DNA of 64,000 nt from Trichoplax sp. H2 (lineage: Eukaryota > Placozoa > Uniplacotomia > Trichoplacea). Of this stretch, positions 12,178-23,016 are shown in pieces (the first letter of the stretch is position 1; every line of letters begins with the position of its first letter). The DNA lies in contig NOWV01000036.1 in assembly GCA_003344405.1 (NCBI GenBank), positions 434,001-498,000 of the forward strand, given 5' to 3'. The notes below the pieces were generated by a model. It made no database searches. It saw only the letters and a program-made list of their open reading frames with translations, and was not told the origin of the DNA. The position numbers and the translations under genes are program-made.

Positions 12178-14767
12178 ATGAAATTTCTAAGTATTACCGA
12201 TAAAGGCATTTCTTGTGTTTTCTGGTTAACCTTTTTCATCAGTTCCATTTCCATTGCTTTAAATCTAGCTGTTATTCTAGGCCACACATCGTTACCAGGT
12301 AAGATAATTTCATGTCATCATTCACCAGTAGTCAAAACCACTTCGAAAATAGTGTCGAATAACTTCTCATCGATCTACGAGTAAATTCTATTCTGAATCC
12401 GTACAACTTTCGATTCAGTATTTGTGTCTGATTCTATTTCTATAAGGTTATAATTTATAAAACTATAATTACAAATAGAGATTAAACTCATTTTATACTA
12501 ATGATGTTATATGGTTGAGAAATATCGAAATTCATATTTACATTCACAATTTAGTCATCAAAACATGGGAAAAACTTAGAGGGCCGCCAGGTATACCTGG
12601 TCCGCCGGGGCCTCGTGGAGAGCGTGGTTTTCGAGGTAGGATTTGAATATCAGATGAAATACTTTATATCACTAGTAAGATTAAAAGCTCTATAACCAAT
12701 GATGAAATAATACGTATTCCAGCAGATTATACAAGCATTTCTATACAATATTTTATCACTTTAGAAAGTTTATAATACGCTGTAATAAAATTCAGGATAG
12801 ATCTGATCGGACTATTGCATATTGGATAAACAGATATTTCACTTTTACCATAAAGAATTGTAAGAAAATTGGGGGGGGGGGTACATCATCATGTTCACGA
12901 GCAGTAAAAGTAAATTATAGTTGCCAAAATAATCAAATTTTAACGTACAAAGAAGTCTATAGAGGTCTTATGACACCGCTTCAATATCATCCTTATTTTA
13001 TGCAATCACTTGATAAGCTTTCTTTCTCGATTTCGTAGTGTAATTTAAATTTTGAATCAACTCTTTAATCTTATAATAATCATAAGAGCGCTAATTCAGG
13101 TTTGTATCGTATCTCTAGGAATAACAGGACGCCCTGGAATGCAAGGATTAAAAGGAGAAAAAGGTCAGATGAGTGTCTAAGAACCAGATTTAAATCTAAA
13201 CATTCGATTAGGACAATTTAGTGGAATTCCCTGCAATAAAATATTAAACTACTTTACTTCCCATTTTCACATGACGAAATTGAAATTATTACTTCCATTT
13301 CATATCCACTATTAACTAATAATTGCAATAAAGTAGATAAAATGATCATACTTAGTATTACTGAGAAAAATTCTTAACTTTAATTCCCATGAAATCCATT
13401 TTTAATTATTAGGCGAATCTGGATTGGGTGATAAAGGTATGTTTGGCGTAAAATCGCACGTTATTCTATGGTGCATTAGGATGTTCACATTACCAAATCA
13501 GTCAACATTACAGAGAATTTATTGCATAGACTAATCATAAGTTCTGTAGAAATCAAATTGAAACATCTATTCCTGCAATAGCCTCGTTTGTAGTATAAAA
13601 ATCATTATTATTAAATTTATTTACTGTATAATAATTCTATACTTCAGGAACGAATGCTGGGCCTCCAGGGCCTCCAGGCCCACCAGGACCACCCGGGCCT
13701 CGAGGTAAGAGAAACTTTAAAATTACTCGTTAATTTATGTCAGATTGAAAGTAGTCTAATTTTATTGTTGCCGAATTTTTATAAAAATTTGTGGATAAGG
13801 TGTAATACAGTTAAATAAATGCTATAGCATGAGATTTAGAACAAGCAATATATATGTAACTGATATCTAGGTCCACCAGGACCCGGTGATGGAGGACAGG
13901 AGAATGAGGTTGACCCAATGGGAATATTAGGTGAGTCAATTGCAATTTCACCTTATGGTCTTCTATAATGTGCCTCTATTTTAAAGATTCTCCAAACAAT
14001 ATTTTATGTTAGATGTACAAAAACGAATCGATCTACAAACACAAAATGTCGGCAATAATGCTAATCAGTGGGCCGCTGAAGGCAGCACTGATAAAATGGG
14101 CAACCAAGGAGAGGAAGTAAAACAACAACAATTTCAGCAGCAGGTATTGCAGCAACAGCAACAACAATTGCTATTACAACAACAATTACAACAACAGCAA
14201 CAACAGCAGCAGCAATCAGTTCAACAACCACCACTACAACAACAACAACAACCAGTATTCCAGCAAGTGCATATACAGCAGCAGCAACAACAACCTATGC
14301 AACAGCAGCAACCGCCTGTTCAGCAACAAGTACCAATACAACAGCAGCAACAACCTCCTATTCAGCCACCAATACAACAACAACCAATACAGCAGCAACC
14401 TCCTTTACAGCAACAACCAATGCAGCAACAGCAATTGCAACAGCAGCAACAACAACAGCAACAGCCACCTATGCAGCAGCAACTTAATTTTGACCAGCAA
14501 CAGCAAATGCCACCAGTGCAAGCACAACAGCAGCCACTGCTACAACAACCTCAAATGCAGCAGCAACAACAGTTTCAGCAGCAAGCAGCTCAGCAACAAC
14601 AACAATTTCAACAGCAAGGGGCCAACATGGGCGGCCAACACACAGGCCAAGCAGATAATAACTTTGCAAATGCTGGTATTCCACCAGGATCAAATATAGG
14701 AGGTGCAAATGCTCAAGACGGTCAACAAATTCCCCAAAATGTTATGCAAGGAGGAGCCAGAGTTTAG
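12178..14767 (+). CDS. Membrane-anchored short collagen with polyglutamine C-terminal tail
   Basis: Seven exons (12178-12298, 12582-12635, 13119-13163, 13413-13436, 13648-13704, 13871-13930, 14013-14767) all join in phase 1, each splitting a glycine or following codon, and encode about 371 residues. Exon 1 gives a short N-terminus and one hydrophobic helix at about residues 10-35 (VFWLTFFISSISIALNLAVIL minus its last residue), with no clear signal cleavage site. This suggests a type II membrane collagen. Exons 2-6 encode Gly-X-Y repeats (GPPGIPGPPGPRG, GRPGMQGLKGEKG, GPPGPPGPPGPPGPPGPRG). Exons 2 and 3 are 54 and 45 bp, the classic collagen sizes. The triple-helical part is short, about 20 triplets. 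Exon 7 encodes a Gln-dominated tail of about 160 residues with scattered Pro, followed by an Asn/Gly-rich end. No C-propeptide or C1q domain is present. An AATAAA lies near 15183. Function is unknown. Nematode cuticle collagens and MACIT-type collagens share the N-terminal anchor but not the tail. Confidence 0.8.
14120..14625 (+). repeat. CAG/CAA polyglutamine-encoding tract
   Basis: About 500 bp of mixed CAA and CAG codons with interspersed CCA/CCT proline codons, inside the last collagen exon. Codons are interleaved rather than pure CAG, so the tract is interrupted at the DNA level while staying almost pure glutamine in protein. Open frames in the other plus frame and on the minus strand here are low-complexity shadows. 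Confidence 0.9.
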
Positions 14768-15648
14768 GTTACATACTGTTTGATGAGGTATAGCCTGATT
14801 AAAGTAATTTTGAGATACGCGCATGCAATACCCTACAAAGATCTTCAAGGAACTATTCCGTTGCATTTGTTATTAGCCTTATATTCGCCTTTTACACCAT
14901 TGTCATCGTAATGATGGCATATCTACCAATGATAACATGATTTAATGCCTTTCCAGTCAAAAATTAGCAACATTTTGATGATTTTACTTGTACGTTTGGA
15001 CTACTCTACAAGCTATGCTGAATACGTTGTATCAATATGTTACCTGTTTATGAATCATTTATCGAATTTCCAAACACAATTTCTTTAAAGTATTATATAA
15101 ATGTAATAATATGTATCGATGCTGATCTATAGTCTTATCATGCTACTTCTGAAATTCTATGCTAGCGTATAATTCGATATCTAATAAAAATGATATTAAA
15201 TTTATTCTGGTAGTAGTTTAATTGGATGCAACTATCTAGCTACAAGAAGTCATTCATTGAAGGCATTCAATACATTTTAATATACCACTAATGCATTTAT
15301 TAAAAGCACAAAGAGCGTCCATAACTATTATCCTTTACAAAACATCATTATAAAGAATTGATTTGCTAATAACATTACATGCGAATTAACTAAATACTAA
15401 TTGCTTGAACATAGAATCAATCGATTTTCCTTTTCACTACGCTTTTATGTATGCTCGAAATCTACGAAGTGCAGATAATAATTATTTCCCTTTCAAATAT
15501 ATAATACTTGATATCATTGCTGTCAATTTTAATTTAAGGAGAAAATATTTTTAAAACTATTCATCGAAACTAGTAATAGATTGAGTACACTACACTTTAC
15601 AGGAACTGCGAAGTGATGTATTAGTATCGGATAGCATCAGTTATAGTA
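14768..15648. other. Convergent 3' intergenic region (collagen + / pyridoxal kinase -)
   Basis: This holds the 3' ends of two converging genes. An AATAAA at about 15183 on the plus strand could serve the collagen transcript. I saw no further exon or repeat. Confidence 0.4.
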
Positions 15649-18600
15649 TTAGATGCTGATAGCCTTGACCTGACAGCTTGGATTTTCGATATCGTGCTTA
15701 CTTTGCACTAATCGTAATTCTAATTGAGCTGAATTTGGTGATTTACCTTCGCCAGCTAGTTCTGTAAAAGAAAGAGCAAAGTTTATAAGGAGTGCTTTCA
15801 ATGAATTGATATAAAAGTATCGATGAACGTACTTCTAGCATGGGCAATTGTACGCTTTAAAATGTTCTGAATGGATGAAATGGTTTTCTCACAGGCAAGC
15901 TAATTGAATGAAACAAGTAATTTCAACTTTATTGATATGAATTTGAAATAGCTTATTCTGTCCTTATTTTATAATTACCGATAAGCTGTCAGGATGATGA
16001 GAGGTCCAAGCTAGTAAAAGACTGGCAAATAAATCTCCAGTACCGACAAATGCCGCCTCAACCCTAGGTATCTCTAACTTTATTCGCTGTTTTCTACCAT
16101 CACCTTTTCATAAAGGGTAATAATTTGATTAATTTATCAGCTAAAAATCGTGTTAGCCATTATTTTGTAAATTCTACCTAAGTTAACGCTACCATAACCA
16201 ATCAAGAATTCGCCACTGCCAAGTTCTGAACTACTAATTACCACAGTTTTGATGCCTTTGCTATGTAGAATATCCATTGCTTCAATAGCACTTTTTTCAT
16301 CGGCAATTTTAACGTCAGTAAGTATTCTTGTTTCATAACCAAAAATAAAAAACACAACCGATCAATAAGTAATTTTTACTTAACAGGCACGATAAATGAT
16401 TCTACTATCTAATACATTAACATTGATCTTACTCAGCTTCAAATTGGTTAGGGGTTATAATATCAGCTAGAGGGATAACTTCTTCACGGTATATAGGTAA
16501 TAATTCTTTAGGCACATACTGAAAAAGGTCATTCGGCATTGTTAAACAGACATAGCAAGCGCAAAAGTTAACATTGATAGCTAATTAAGCCCAGAACTTA
16601 CCATTATCCCATTGTCACCCATGACAGGATCGCATACTAAATTTTAATTAATTAAAGATTACAAATTATATTGCCTTGTTTAATTAGTTAGAAATTTATA
16701 GTCCATACAAAATTTATAGAAAGAAGCTGTAATCTACCATAAATTAGGTTTGGATTGGTTTCTTTTAGAGATCGAATAACTCGGGATATGCAGTGAAGGA
16801 AAGACTCCGATCCAACGTAACCTACAGCAAAGTGTAAGTAAATTTAGATTCCGGAATTGATAGCGTGATCAATATTCAAGAATATTTGAGAGATTAGTGC
16901 CTCCAAAGACACAAAATTTGCAAGTGTCTATTCGTCTATAGTAGTTATTACCTGTTAGGAGATGGGAATACTCGTGCAAGTTATTTTCTCTCAGTCCTTC
17001 ATATAAATCCCATAACTCAGTAGCATTCAAGATTTGACCTTTCCATTTTCCGTATTCTAAATTGGAATTTCACAATTATTGGGGCGATATTTTGTTGCAT
17101 CATTATACATACTGTGATTATTACGTAACTATCAAAACATTTGTTACAGGTAACTTTTTTCATATCCATTCCTTACCAGTATGATTAGAGAACTGAACGG
17201 AATTGATCACATCGACATCGAATCCAAGAACCTGATTGCAAAAATGAAAGATAAATGGATATGATTATAAGTAATAAATAGATGGCTTGTCATTTTGTAT
17301 TTATGCAGCACAGGGATGAATAAAATCTGTACTGTCAGTGGGTAAAATTATGCAAAGATGACACGCCAATTTACAGACGAGGGCCTATGTATCGACTTGG
17401 ATTGGAGCTTTGGAATCAGCTATGATACTGGTTTATTCGCCTTGACGCCGAAACAGTAGTTTACTAGAATTTGCGGTAATCTACATGAAAAAATTCAAGC
17501 TGATGCAAGAGGGAGATTTTTCATTCATCATCATTTTGCAATGGAGTATGGTGAATAGACGAAATTGCTATTACTCTCCTCATATAAGGACTGTGGCCCA
17601 AGAAGATCACACAAGGTGCGACTCAATATGTTGACGCCTTCCAACAAGTTGAAGATTTACTGAACGATGCTGACGGTAAAATGCATTCAAATGCTCATAC
17701 ATAAAGTTAATTTGATTACGACCACAGGAAGTAAATTACTAAATCAATCTATTTACTTGTACAACGACAATGGGTCTGGGATAAATCACGGATACAAGTG
17801 CTTCTATGTTGATGTTTATTTTAAGAATAAGCCGATCTAAAGGTGCGTACACTGTTCAAGGACTATTTAATCATTCAATGGCAAACTGATAGAGAGTGGA
17901 AAAAATAGCAAACAACTTTATCTTCATTTTACGTGTATAAAATCGATCACGGTGGGTGTACAAGTAGGAACGATTAAACTATCGTCGAGCTACGCTATGA
18001 CTGTACAAGCTATACTGGCATGTTATCCATTCATTAATGAAAACTGCATCATCGTATCCAATTAGATTAGCAGCATTCAAAAGTCTTCAACTGGAACGAC
18101 TTTAGACGAAATTATTAGACATTGCAGAATCAAGTTTCCATCCGTATTGCAAGACTAACCCTAAATAGATTATTATAACTTATTAATGAATTCATGATAT
18201 ATAATTATTTAATTATTGAGAGAGTTACAGAAATGGCCAATAGTACTTGCATGAAATGATAAGCCGTAGTGTTGCATTCTACACTATTGTGGTTTAACAA
18301 AATCAGTCAAAAATTAGCCAACATTGGTTGGGCAGCTAACTACTACGTTATTACAGTATCCATCAACTGACCAATTGATAATGATGATACTGTCTTACAA
18401 GCCAAAAAAATGCAACCCCTCCATGTTTTCTTATCGTGCTGGGTGTTTACAGTAAGTACGCAAATACCGTCGATAAAGGTTATCCAACAGGTGAATAGTG
18501 ATGGCTATGGCAACTTAGCAATCGATCAATCCAACCCTTATCCAGAGTAATAGTGAATACCGTACTCGACAAAGCTGGATGGAATGCAGTACAGTCTATT

Positions 18601-18850
18601 TCTTGCCTATAAACTCAATACGATGATGAAGAAACCTTGGATATAAGGGAGATTGATTCGATTCCATCATCTTGCTATGCTTTTACAGTATAATGCTATC
18701 TATCGCCTTAACTAGATAATCTATTGTTGATGACCATCAAGCGGTAGTTGGATGGCCGTAATATACCTGTAATGGAAATGTAGCAGATCGATTACCAACA
18801 TAACCATGGACAACATGACTTTGAATAGATAGAACTTTACTATCGCCCAT
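15649..18850 (-). CDS. PDXK: Pyridoxal kinase
   Basis: A cytosolic enzyme that uses ATP to phosphorylate pyridoxal, pyridoxine and pyridoxamine in the vitamin B6 salvage pathway. Ten minus-strand exons join in frame: 18767-18850, 17177-17231, 16952-17056, 16738-16821, 16602-16636, 16433-16518, 16178-16326, 15979-16103, 15833-15899, 15649-15761. The product is about 300 residues (human 312). Signatures in order: [20 protein letters not shown] at the N-terminus, [12 protein letters not shown], the metal/ATP site [34 protein letters not shown], and the catalytic anion hole with its Asp in [15 protein letters not shown]. It closes with the family's [15 protein letters not shown]. All key residues are present. 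The ATG chosen aligns with the family start, although the frame stays open upstream to 19198. Intron 1 is unusually long (1.5 kb) and contains gene-like debris on the other strand. Confidence 0.93.
17340..18670 (+). pseudogene. Unidentified gene-like debris inside pyridoxal kinase intron 1
   Basis: The sense strand of this intron carries a series of short, protein-like open segments broken by stops and frame changes. They include an ATG frame from 17359 ([20 protein letters not shown]), then [21 protein letters not shown] near 17620 (one residue over this sample is open too), [14 protein letters not shown] near 17780, [20 protein letters not shown] near 17950, [20 protein letters not shown] near 18100 and [15 protein letters not shown] near 18550. 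Composition is less AT-rich than neighbouring introns. This looks like a decayed gene or retrocopy nested in the intron, but I do not recognise the family, and a live nested gene with unrecognised introns is not excluded. Confidence 0.35.
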
Positions 18851-18989
18851 TATTTCAGTGGATATTTTGCCTGGCTTGAGGGTAGCTAAAGGAAAGTAAA
18901 CCAATTTCAGGTGTTGAAAAGGGAACTGAAGAAGACGAAGAGAAGCTGAATAGTAAAGCTTTACTTTACTTGGCTTACTACGCCTTACT

Positions 18990-19255
18990 GCGACGGCGCA
19001 GTAAGATGCTTTCCATTGGTGCTCATGTCCACCAATGATACTCGCACCACGCAATCGGGTGAGTTGAGTCAATGCAAAGTCAACCAACAACACTCGCACC
19101 ACCTTCGTAATCGGGTGACTTGAGTCATTGGTTGACCCCTCAGTCCATCTCTTTATTGCTGTCACGTGAAGGTAGAGGACAATAACCAAAGTAAACAACC
19201 AAAGCCAGCAAGAATAGTGTCCGATGACCTCCGTAGCTTACAGCCCTAGACTCAC
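18990..19255. repeat. Short diverged duplication upstream of pyridoxal kinase
   Basis: The motif CTCGCACCAC followed by AATCGGGTGA and TTGAGTCA occurs twice, at about 19043 and 19093. It is a local tandem duplication of about 50 bp. It lies in the likely promoter or 5' leader of the minus-strand pyridoxal kinase gene and borders the 155-bp satellite. Confidence 0.55.
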
Positions 19256-20480
19256 TGTGACTTGTGACTATGAGCTGGTTTCATCATAACTGTGGTACAT
19301 TACTGCACTGTCCTGCATGTTTCGTTGAATTAAAGTCAACAGTGTCAGTGGACCTCGGTGTACTGTGTGCTGTCACTTTTATTGACAGACTCGCTTCGAC
19401 TTCGATTGTGAACTGCTTTCGTGTTCAATGCGCTACAGTTGTACAATCATGTTACCTAATGACTGCCTTGTATGTTTCGACTCGTTGAATTAAAGTCAAC
19501 AGTGTCAGTTGACCTCCGTGTCCTGTCACTTTTATTAACAGACTCGCTTCGACTTTGAGTGTGAACTGCTTTCGTGTTCAATGCGCTACAGTTGTAAAAT
19601 CATGTTGCTTCATTACTGCACTGTCTTGGAGGTTTCGACTCGTTTAAAGTCAACCGTGTCAGTTGACTTCCATGTCCTGTGTGCTGTCACTCAGACTCGC
19701 TTCGACTTTGATTGTGAGCTGCTTTCGTATTCAATGCGCTACAGTTGTACAATCATGTTACCTAATGACTGCATTCTCTTGTATGTTTCGACTCGTTGAA
19801 TTAAAGTCAACGGTGTCAGTTGACCTCCGTGTCCTGTGTGCTGTCACTTTTATTAAAAGACTCGATTCGACTCGTTTAAAGTCAACCGTGTCAGTTGACT
19901 TCCATGTCCTGTGTGCTGTCACTCACAGATTCGCTTCGACTTTGATTGTGAGCTGCTTTCGTATTCAATGCGCTACAGTTGTACAATCATGTTACCTAAT
20001 GACTGCCTTCTCTTGTATGTTTCGACTCGTTGAATTAAGTTAAAGTGAACAATGTGTGTTAACCTCCGTGTCCTGTGTGCTGTCACTTTTACAGACTGGC
20101 TTCGTCTTTGAGTGTGAACCGCTTTCGTGTTCAATGCGCTACAGTTGTACAAACATGTTACTTCACTGTCTTGTATGTTTCAACCCGTTCAATTAAAGTC
20201 AACCGTGTCAGTGGACCTCCATGTCCTGTGTGCTGTCACTCACAGACTCGCTTCAACTTGGAGTGTGAGCTGCTTTCGTGTCCAATGCGCCAGAGTAGAG
20301 TGGTACAATCATCTTGCTTCATTACTGCGCTTTCTTGACTCGTTTAAAGTCAACCGTGCCAGCTGACTTCCATGTCCTGTGAGCTGCCACCCACAGACTC
20401 GCTTCAACTTTCGTGTGCACTAGAGGTCGTACAATCATGGTACAGTAGGCTACTGCACCGTATGCTTCGACTCGTTGAAT
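19256..20480 (+). repeat. Satellite array, about 155 bp unit, about 8 copies
   Basis: Units begin near 19327, 19486, 19643, 19796 (truncated to about 80 bp), 19877, 20030, 20188 and 20343, with partial copies at both ends. Each carries TTAAAGTCAACNGTGTCAG, TCCGTGTCCTGTGTGCTGTC, GACTCGCTTCGACTTT, TTCAATGCGCTACAGTTGTA and a closing GTTTCGACTCG. Two subtypes alternate: one starts TTGAATTAAAG and has TTTTATTAACAGAC, the other starts TTTAAAG and has CTCACAGAC. This suggests a higher-order dimer. GC content is well above that of the flanks, and the open frames here are by-products of the array. Similarity decays towards 20480. Confidence 0.9.
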
Positions 20481-20635
20481 GAAAGCTGCTGTATACAGCA
20501 ACGACGACTACTGCGGTACAAGGCTGCAGTATCATTACCGCAGCATTTACCTGACGGGTTTTACAAGCGGTACCGCCATGGCAGAAATGGCTACCACGCA
20601 ATTTCACCTACTCCAATTACCAGTATCAAAGCTAA

Positions 20636-22205
20636 TCGTCTATTTTATATCCGTTGTCAGAGGAATAATGCAATAGGATGGACTCATTCTATAGCCTTGA
20701 TGATGAGGTTGCAATCATCAAGTCTTTGTTTTACATAGTCATAATCGTTACCACGGAATTCTAACCATATAAACACGAATATACGCGGATATATCCATTT
20801 TTAGAGGATTATATAATTATACGCTTTTATCAAAACCAATCGTCAGTTTGATACGTATATTCATTTTCAGAGGAACAATAACATAACGCAACATAACGCA
20901 TTAATTCTATAGATGATGAGGTTGCAATCATCAAGTCTTGATTTTACATAGCCACAATCGTTATCAAGGAATTCTAACCATTATAACACGAATATACGCG
21001 CATATCCATTTTTAGAGGAATAATTATATAATTATATGCCTTTATCAAAACCAATCGTCTGTTTGACGCGTATATCCATTTTCAGAGGAATAATTATAAT
21101 GCAACATACCGGATTCGTTCTATAGCCTCCATAATAAGCTTGCAATTATCAAGCCTTGATTTTACATAGTAACCATCGTTACCACGGAATTCCAACCATT
21201 GCAACTACGAATATACGCGTTGTCAGAAATTCCTCTTGTGAATTAGTTATATCAAGTGTTCTAGTAATTATGCAAGGCTTCCACTGACTTGCAAGTCTTC
21301 TTCTAAGGGAAAACCAACTCTTCCACACAGTCACACAACTACTAAAGTTTCTTTCAAACCACTGGTACTTTTTATTCGGCCATCCCTAGCCAAAGTCTAG
21401 TCTCTAGTAGATTATCCTAGTCCGGAGCAACTGGCGAATGATAATTCGCTCGGTCTTTTATACCATTCCCACTCATTTGTGGGGCATACTAGTAAGTTGC
21501 TCCCTCCATAATTTGTATATGTTACTATAGGGAGATACTCCCAGACAATTAATATAGCTTAGTATGGGCTCAGGTTGTAAACAACACTAATGAATAACAA
21601 CCAATTAATGAGCCAATCAATGAGTATAAGCTCAGCACCAATATGAGTAATTAATTACAAGAGTAGTGCGTTCCCATAAACTAGTCCTATATTAAGTAAT
21701 ATTATAACCAGCTAGATATAATTAAAGCTTTGTTGATTGCTCCGATTATAATAATTGTAAACAACCTGTCTTAATGCCCCATGGTTGCTTACCAAAACGG
21801 TAGACAACCCTGGTTAATCAATTATTCATTACTTACTGTATCCTATAATCTACGGAGCTACGCTTCGTAACACGCGTATATCCATTTTCAGAAGAATAAA
21901 TATATAATTATAGGCGTTTATCATAACCAATCGTCTGTTATATGCGTATATCCATTTACAGAGTAATAATGCAACATCACAGATTCATTCTATAGCCTCG
22001 ACGATAAGGTTGCAATCATATAGTCTTGGCTTTACATAGCAGCAATCGTTACCATGGAATTCTAACTACTGTATCTATGAATAGACGAATATATCAAACT
22101 AATCATCTATTTGACGCGTATATCCATTTTCAGGGGAATAACTATGATGCAATATGATGAATTCATTCTATAGCCTCGATGATGAGGTTGCAATCATGAA
22201 GTTAA
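20636..22205 (+). repeat. Satellite array, about 216 bp unit, about 4.5 copies, split by a solo LTR
   Basis: Units begin at TATATCCATTTTCAGAGGAA, near 20639, 20855, 21071, 21947 and 22119. Each contains ATTCTATAGCCTCGATGATG, AGGTTGCAATCAT, TTTTACATAG, GTTACCACGGAATTCTAACC, GAATATACGCG and AAAACCAATCGTCTGTTTGACGCG (in parts). The first two periods are exactly 216 bp. The third unit is interrupted at 21221-21872 by an inserted LTR. The fourth is shortened by a deletion. The array directly follows the 155-bp satellite but is unrelated in sequence. Confidence 0.88.
21221..21872. mobile_element. Solo LTR of an LTR retrotransposon with 5-bp target site duplication
   Basis: A 652-bp segment starts TGTCAGAAATTCC and ends CGCTTCGTAACA, so it has the canonical TG...CA ends of a long terminal repeat. 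It is flanked on both sides by CGCGT (21216-21220 and 21873-21877). The uninterrupted sister units of the host satellite contain the continuous site ACGCGTATATCC, which proves an insertion with a 5-bp duplication. A TATA-like GGTCTTTTATACC lies near 21451. There is no internal coding region or primer-binding site, so this is a recombination product of a full element. The superfamily cannot be told from the LTR alone, but 5-bp duplications are usual for Ty3/Gypsy, Copia and BEL elements. Confidence 0.85.
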
Positions 22206-22239
22206 AATTTTTTGACAGGGAAATTTCCATGGAACTACT

Positions 22240-22400
22240 GAAATAAGGGTATTTATGTTCTATGGATACGAATATGGATACGAATATGGACGAGATAAAA
22301 TACCATATAATAAATAAATATATATAATAAAATATAATAAATAGATAAATGTTCTATCAATACGAATATAGACGAGATAAAATATTAACAGCATGAATTG
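22240..22400 (+). repeat. Short AT-rich duplication
   Basis: ATGTTCTAT--ATACGAATAT-GACGAGATAAAATA occurs at about 22255 and again at about 22347, with an inner GGATACGAATAT duplication in the first copy. It looks like the residue of a small tandem array at the edge of the repeat island. Confidence 0.5.
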
Positions 22401-23016
22401 AATAATCAAGAAATAGATATTTATTTTGCAGTTTTTCTTTTCATTATAATTATCAATTAATATCAATGGCAATCATTTCCCTTCCATTCTTATACGCGTA
22501 TACTGTAGAATCGATTACGGAGTCATTTCAAATATGTAATTATCAGTTAACCACAGTAAAAAGATCATAATTTTCCAAACTGAATTCAAGTAATACAATT
22601 GCAAGAGCAAATTATCGTCAACTGATGGGCCCATTTTACAGACTATAGGATTTATTGACAATGACGCCTATACAAATAACATCGACATAAAAAAACGGAA
22701 AGATCATTTACGTGAGAACTACAGTAGTTTTGACAGTGTTTCTTATGCTGTTTGTAAATTATTATAGTACAAAATCGTGCCTATATATTCTGGTGAGATC
22801 TATCCATACCGAATCATCAAAAATTAATTGGATTAGATAGCTACTATAGTGACTCCATTCATGGATATTGTTATTTTACTTTATGATAGTAATAAATTTG
22901 CAATCTTGATCTAGTACACTGTTGTAAGATATTAATTATCAGTCAATCAAGAACTTTGCGATCGATTTCAATAAAATAATTGAATATAAAATCTATATAA
23001 AAATGGAGAATAAGGC
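22401..23016. other. Intergenic, 3' flank of the MFI-like gene
   Basis: About 600 bp of AT-rich sequence between the repeat island and the stop codon of the minus-strand MFI-like gene. No exon, repeat or RNA gene was recognised. Confidence 0.4.

Noticed and set aside
12868-12882. Run of G in a collagen intron and C/A runs near 28250
   Set aside because: Simple homopolymers, perhaps partly sequencing error; no function is indicated.
14484-14708. Open frames on the minus strand and in another plus frame across the polyglutamine exon
   Set aside because: CAA/CAG repeats are open in all frames. These are shadows of the collagen exon.
19264-20738. Several 65-126 codon open frames in the satellite island, with recurring Cys-rich peptides
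   Set aside because: They repeat with the satellite period in different frames and have no splice context. They arise from the GC-richer repeat units.
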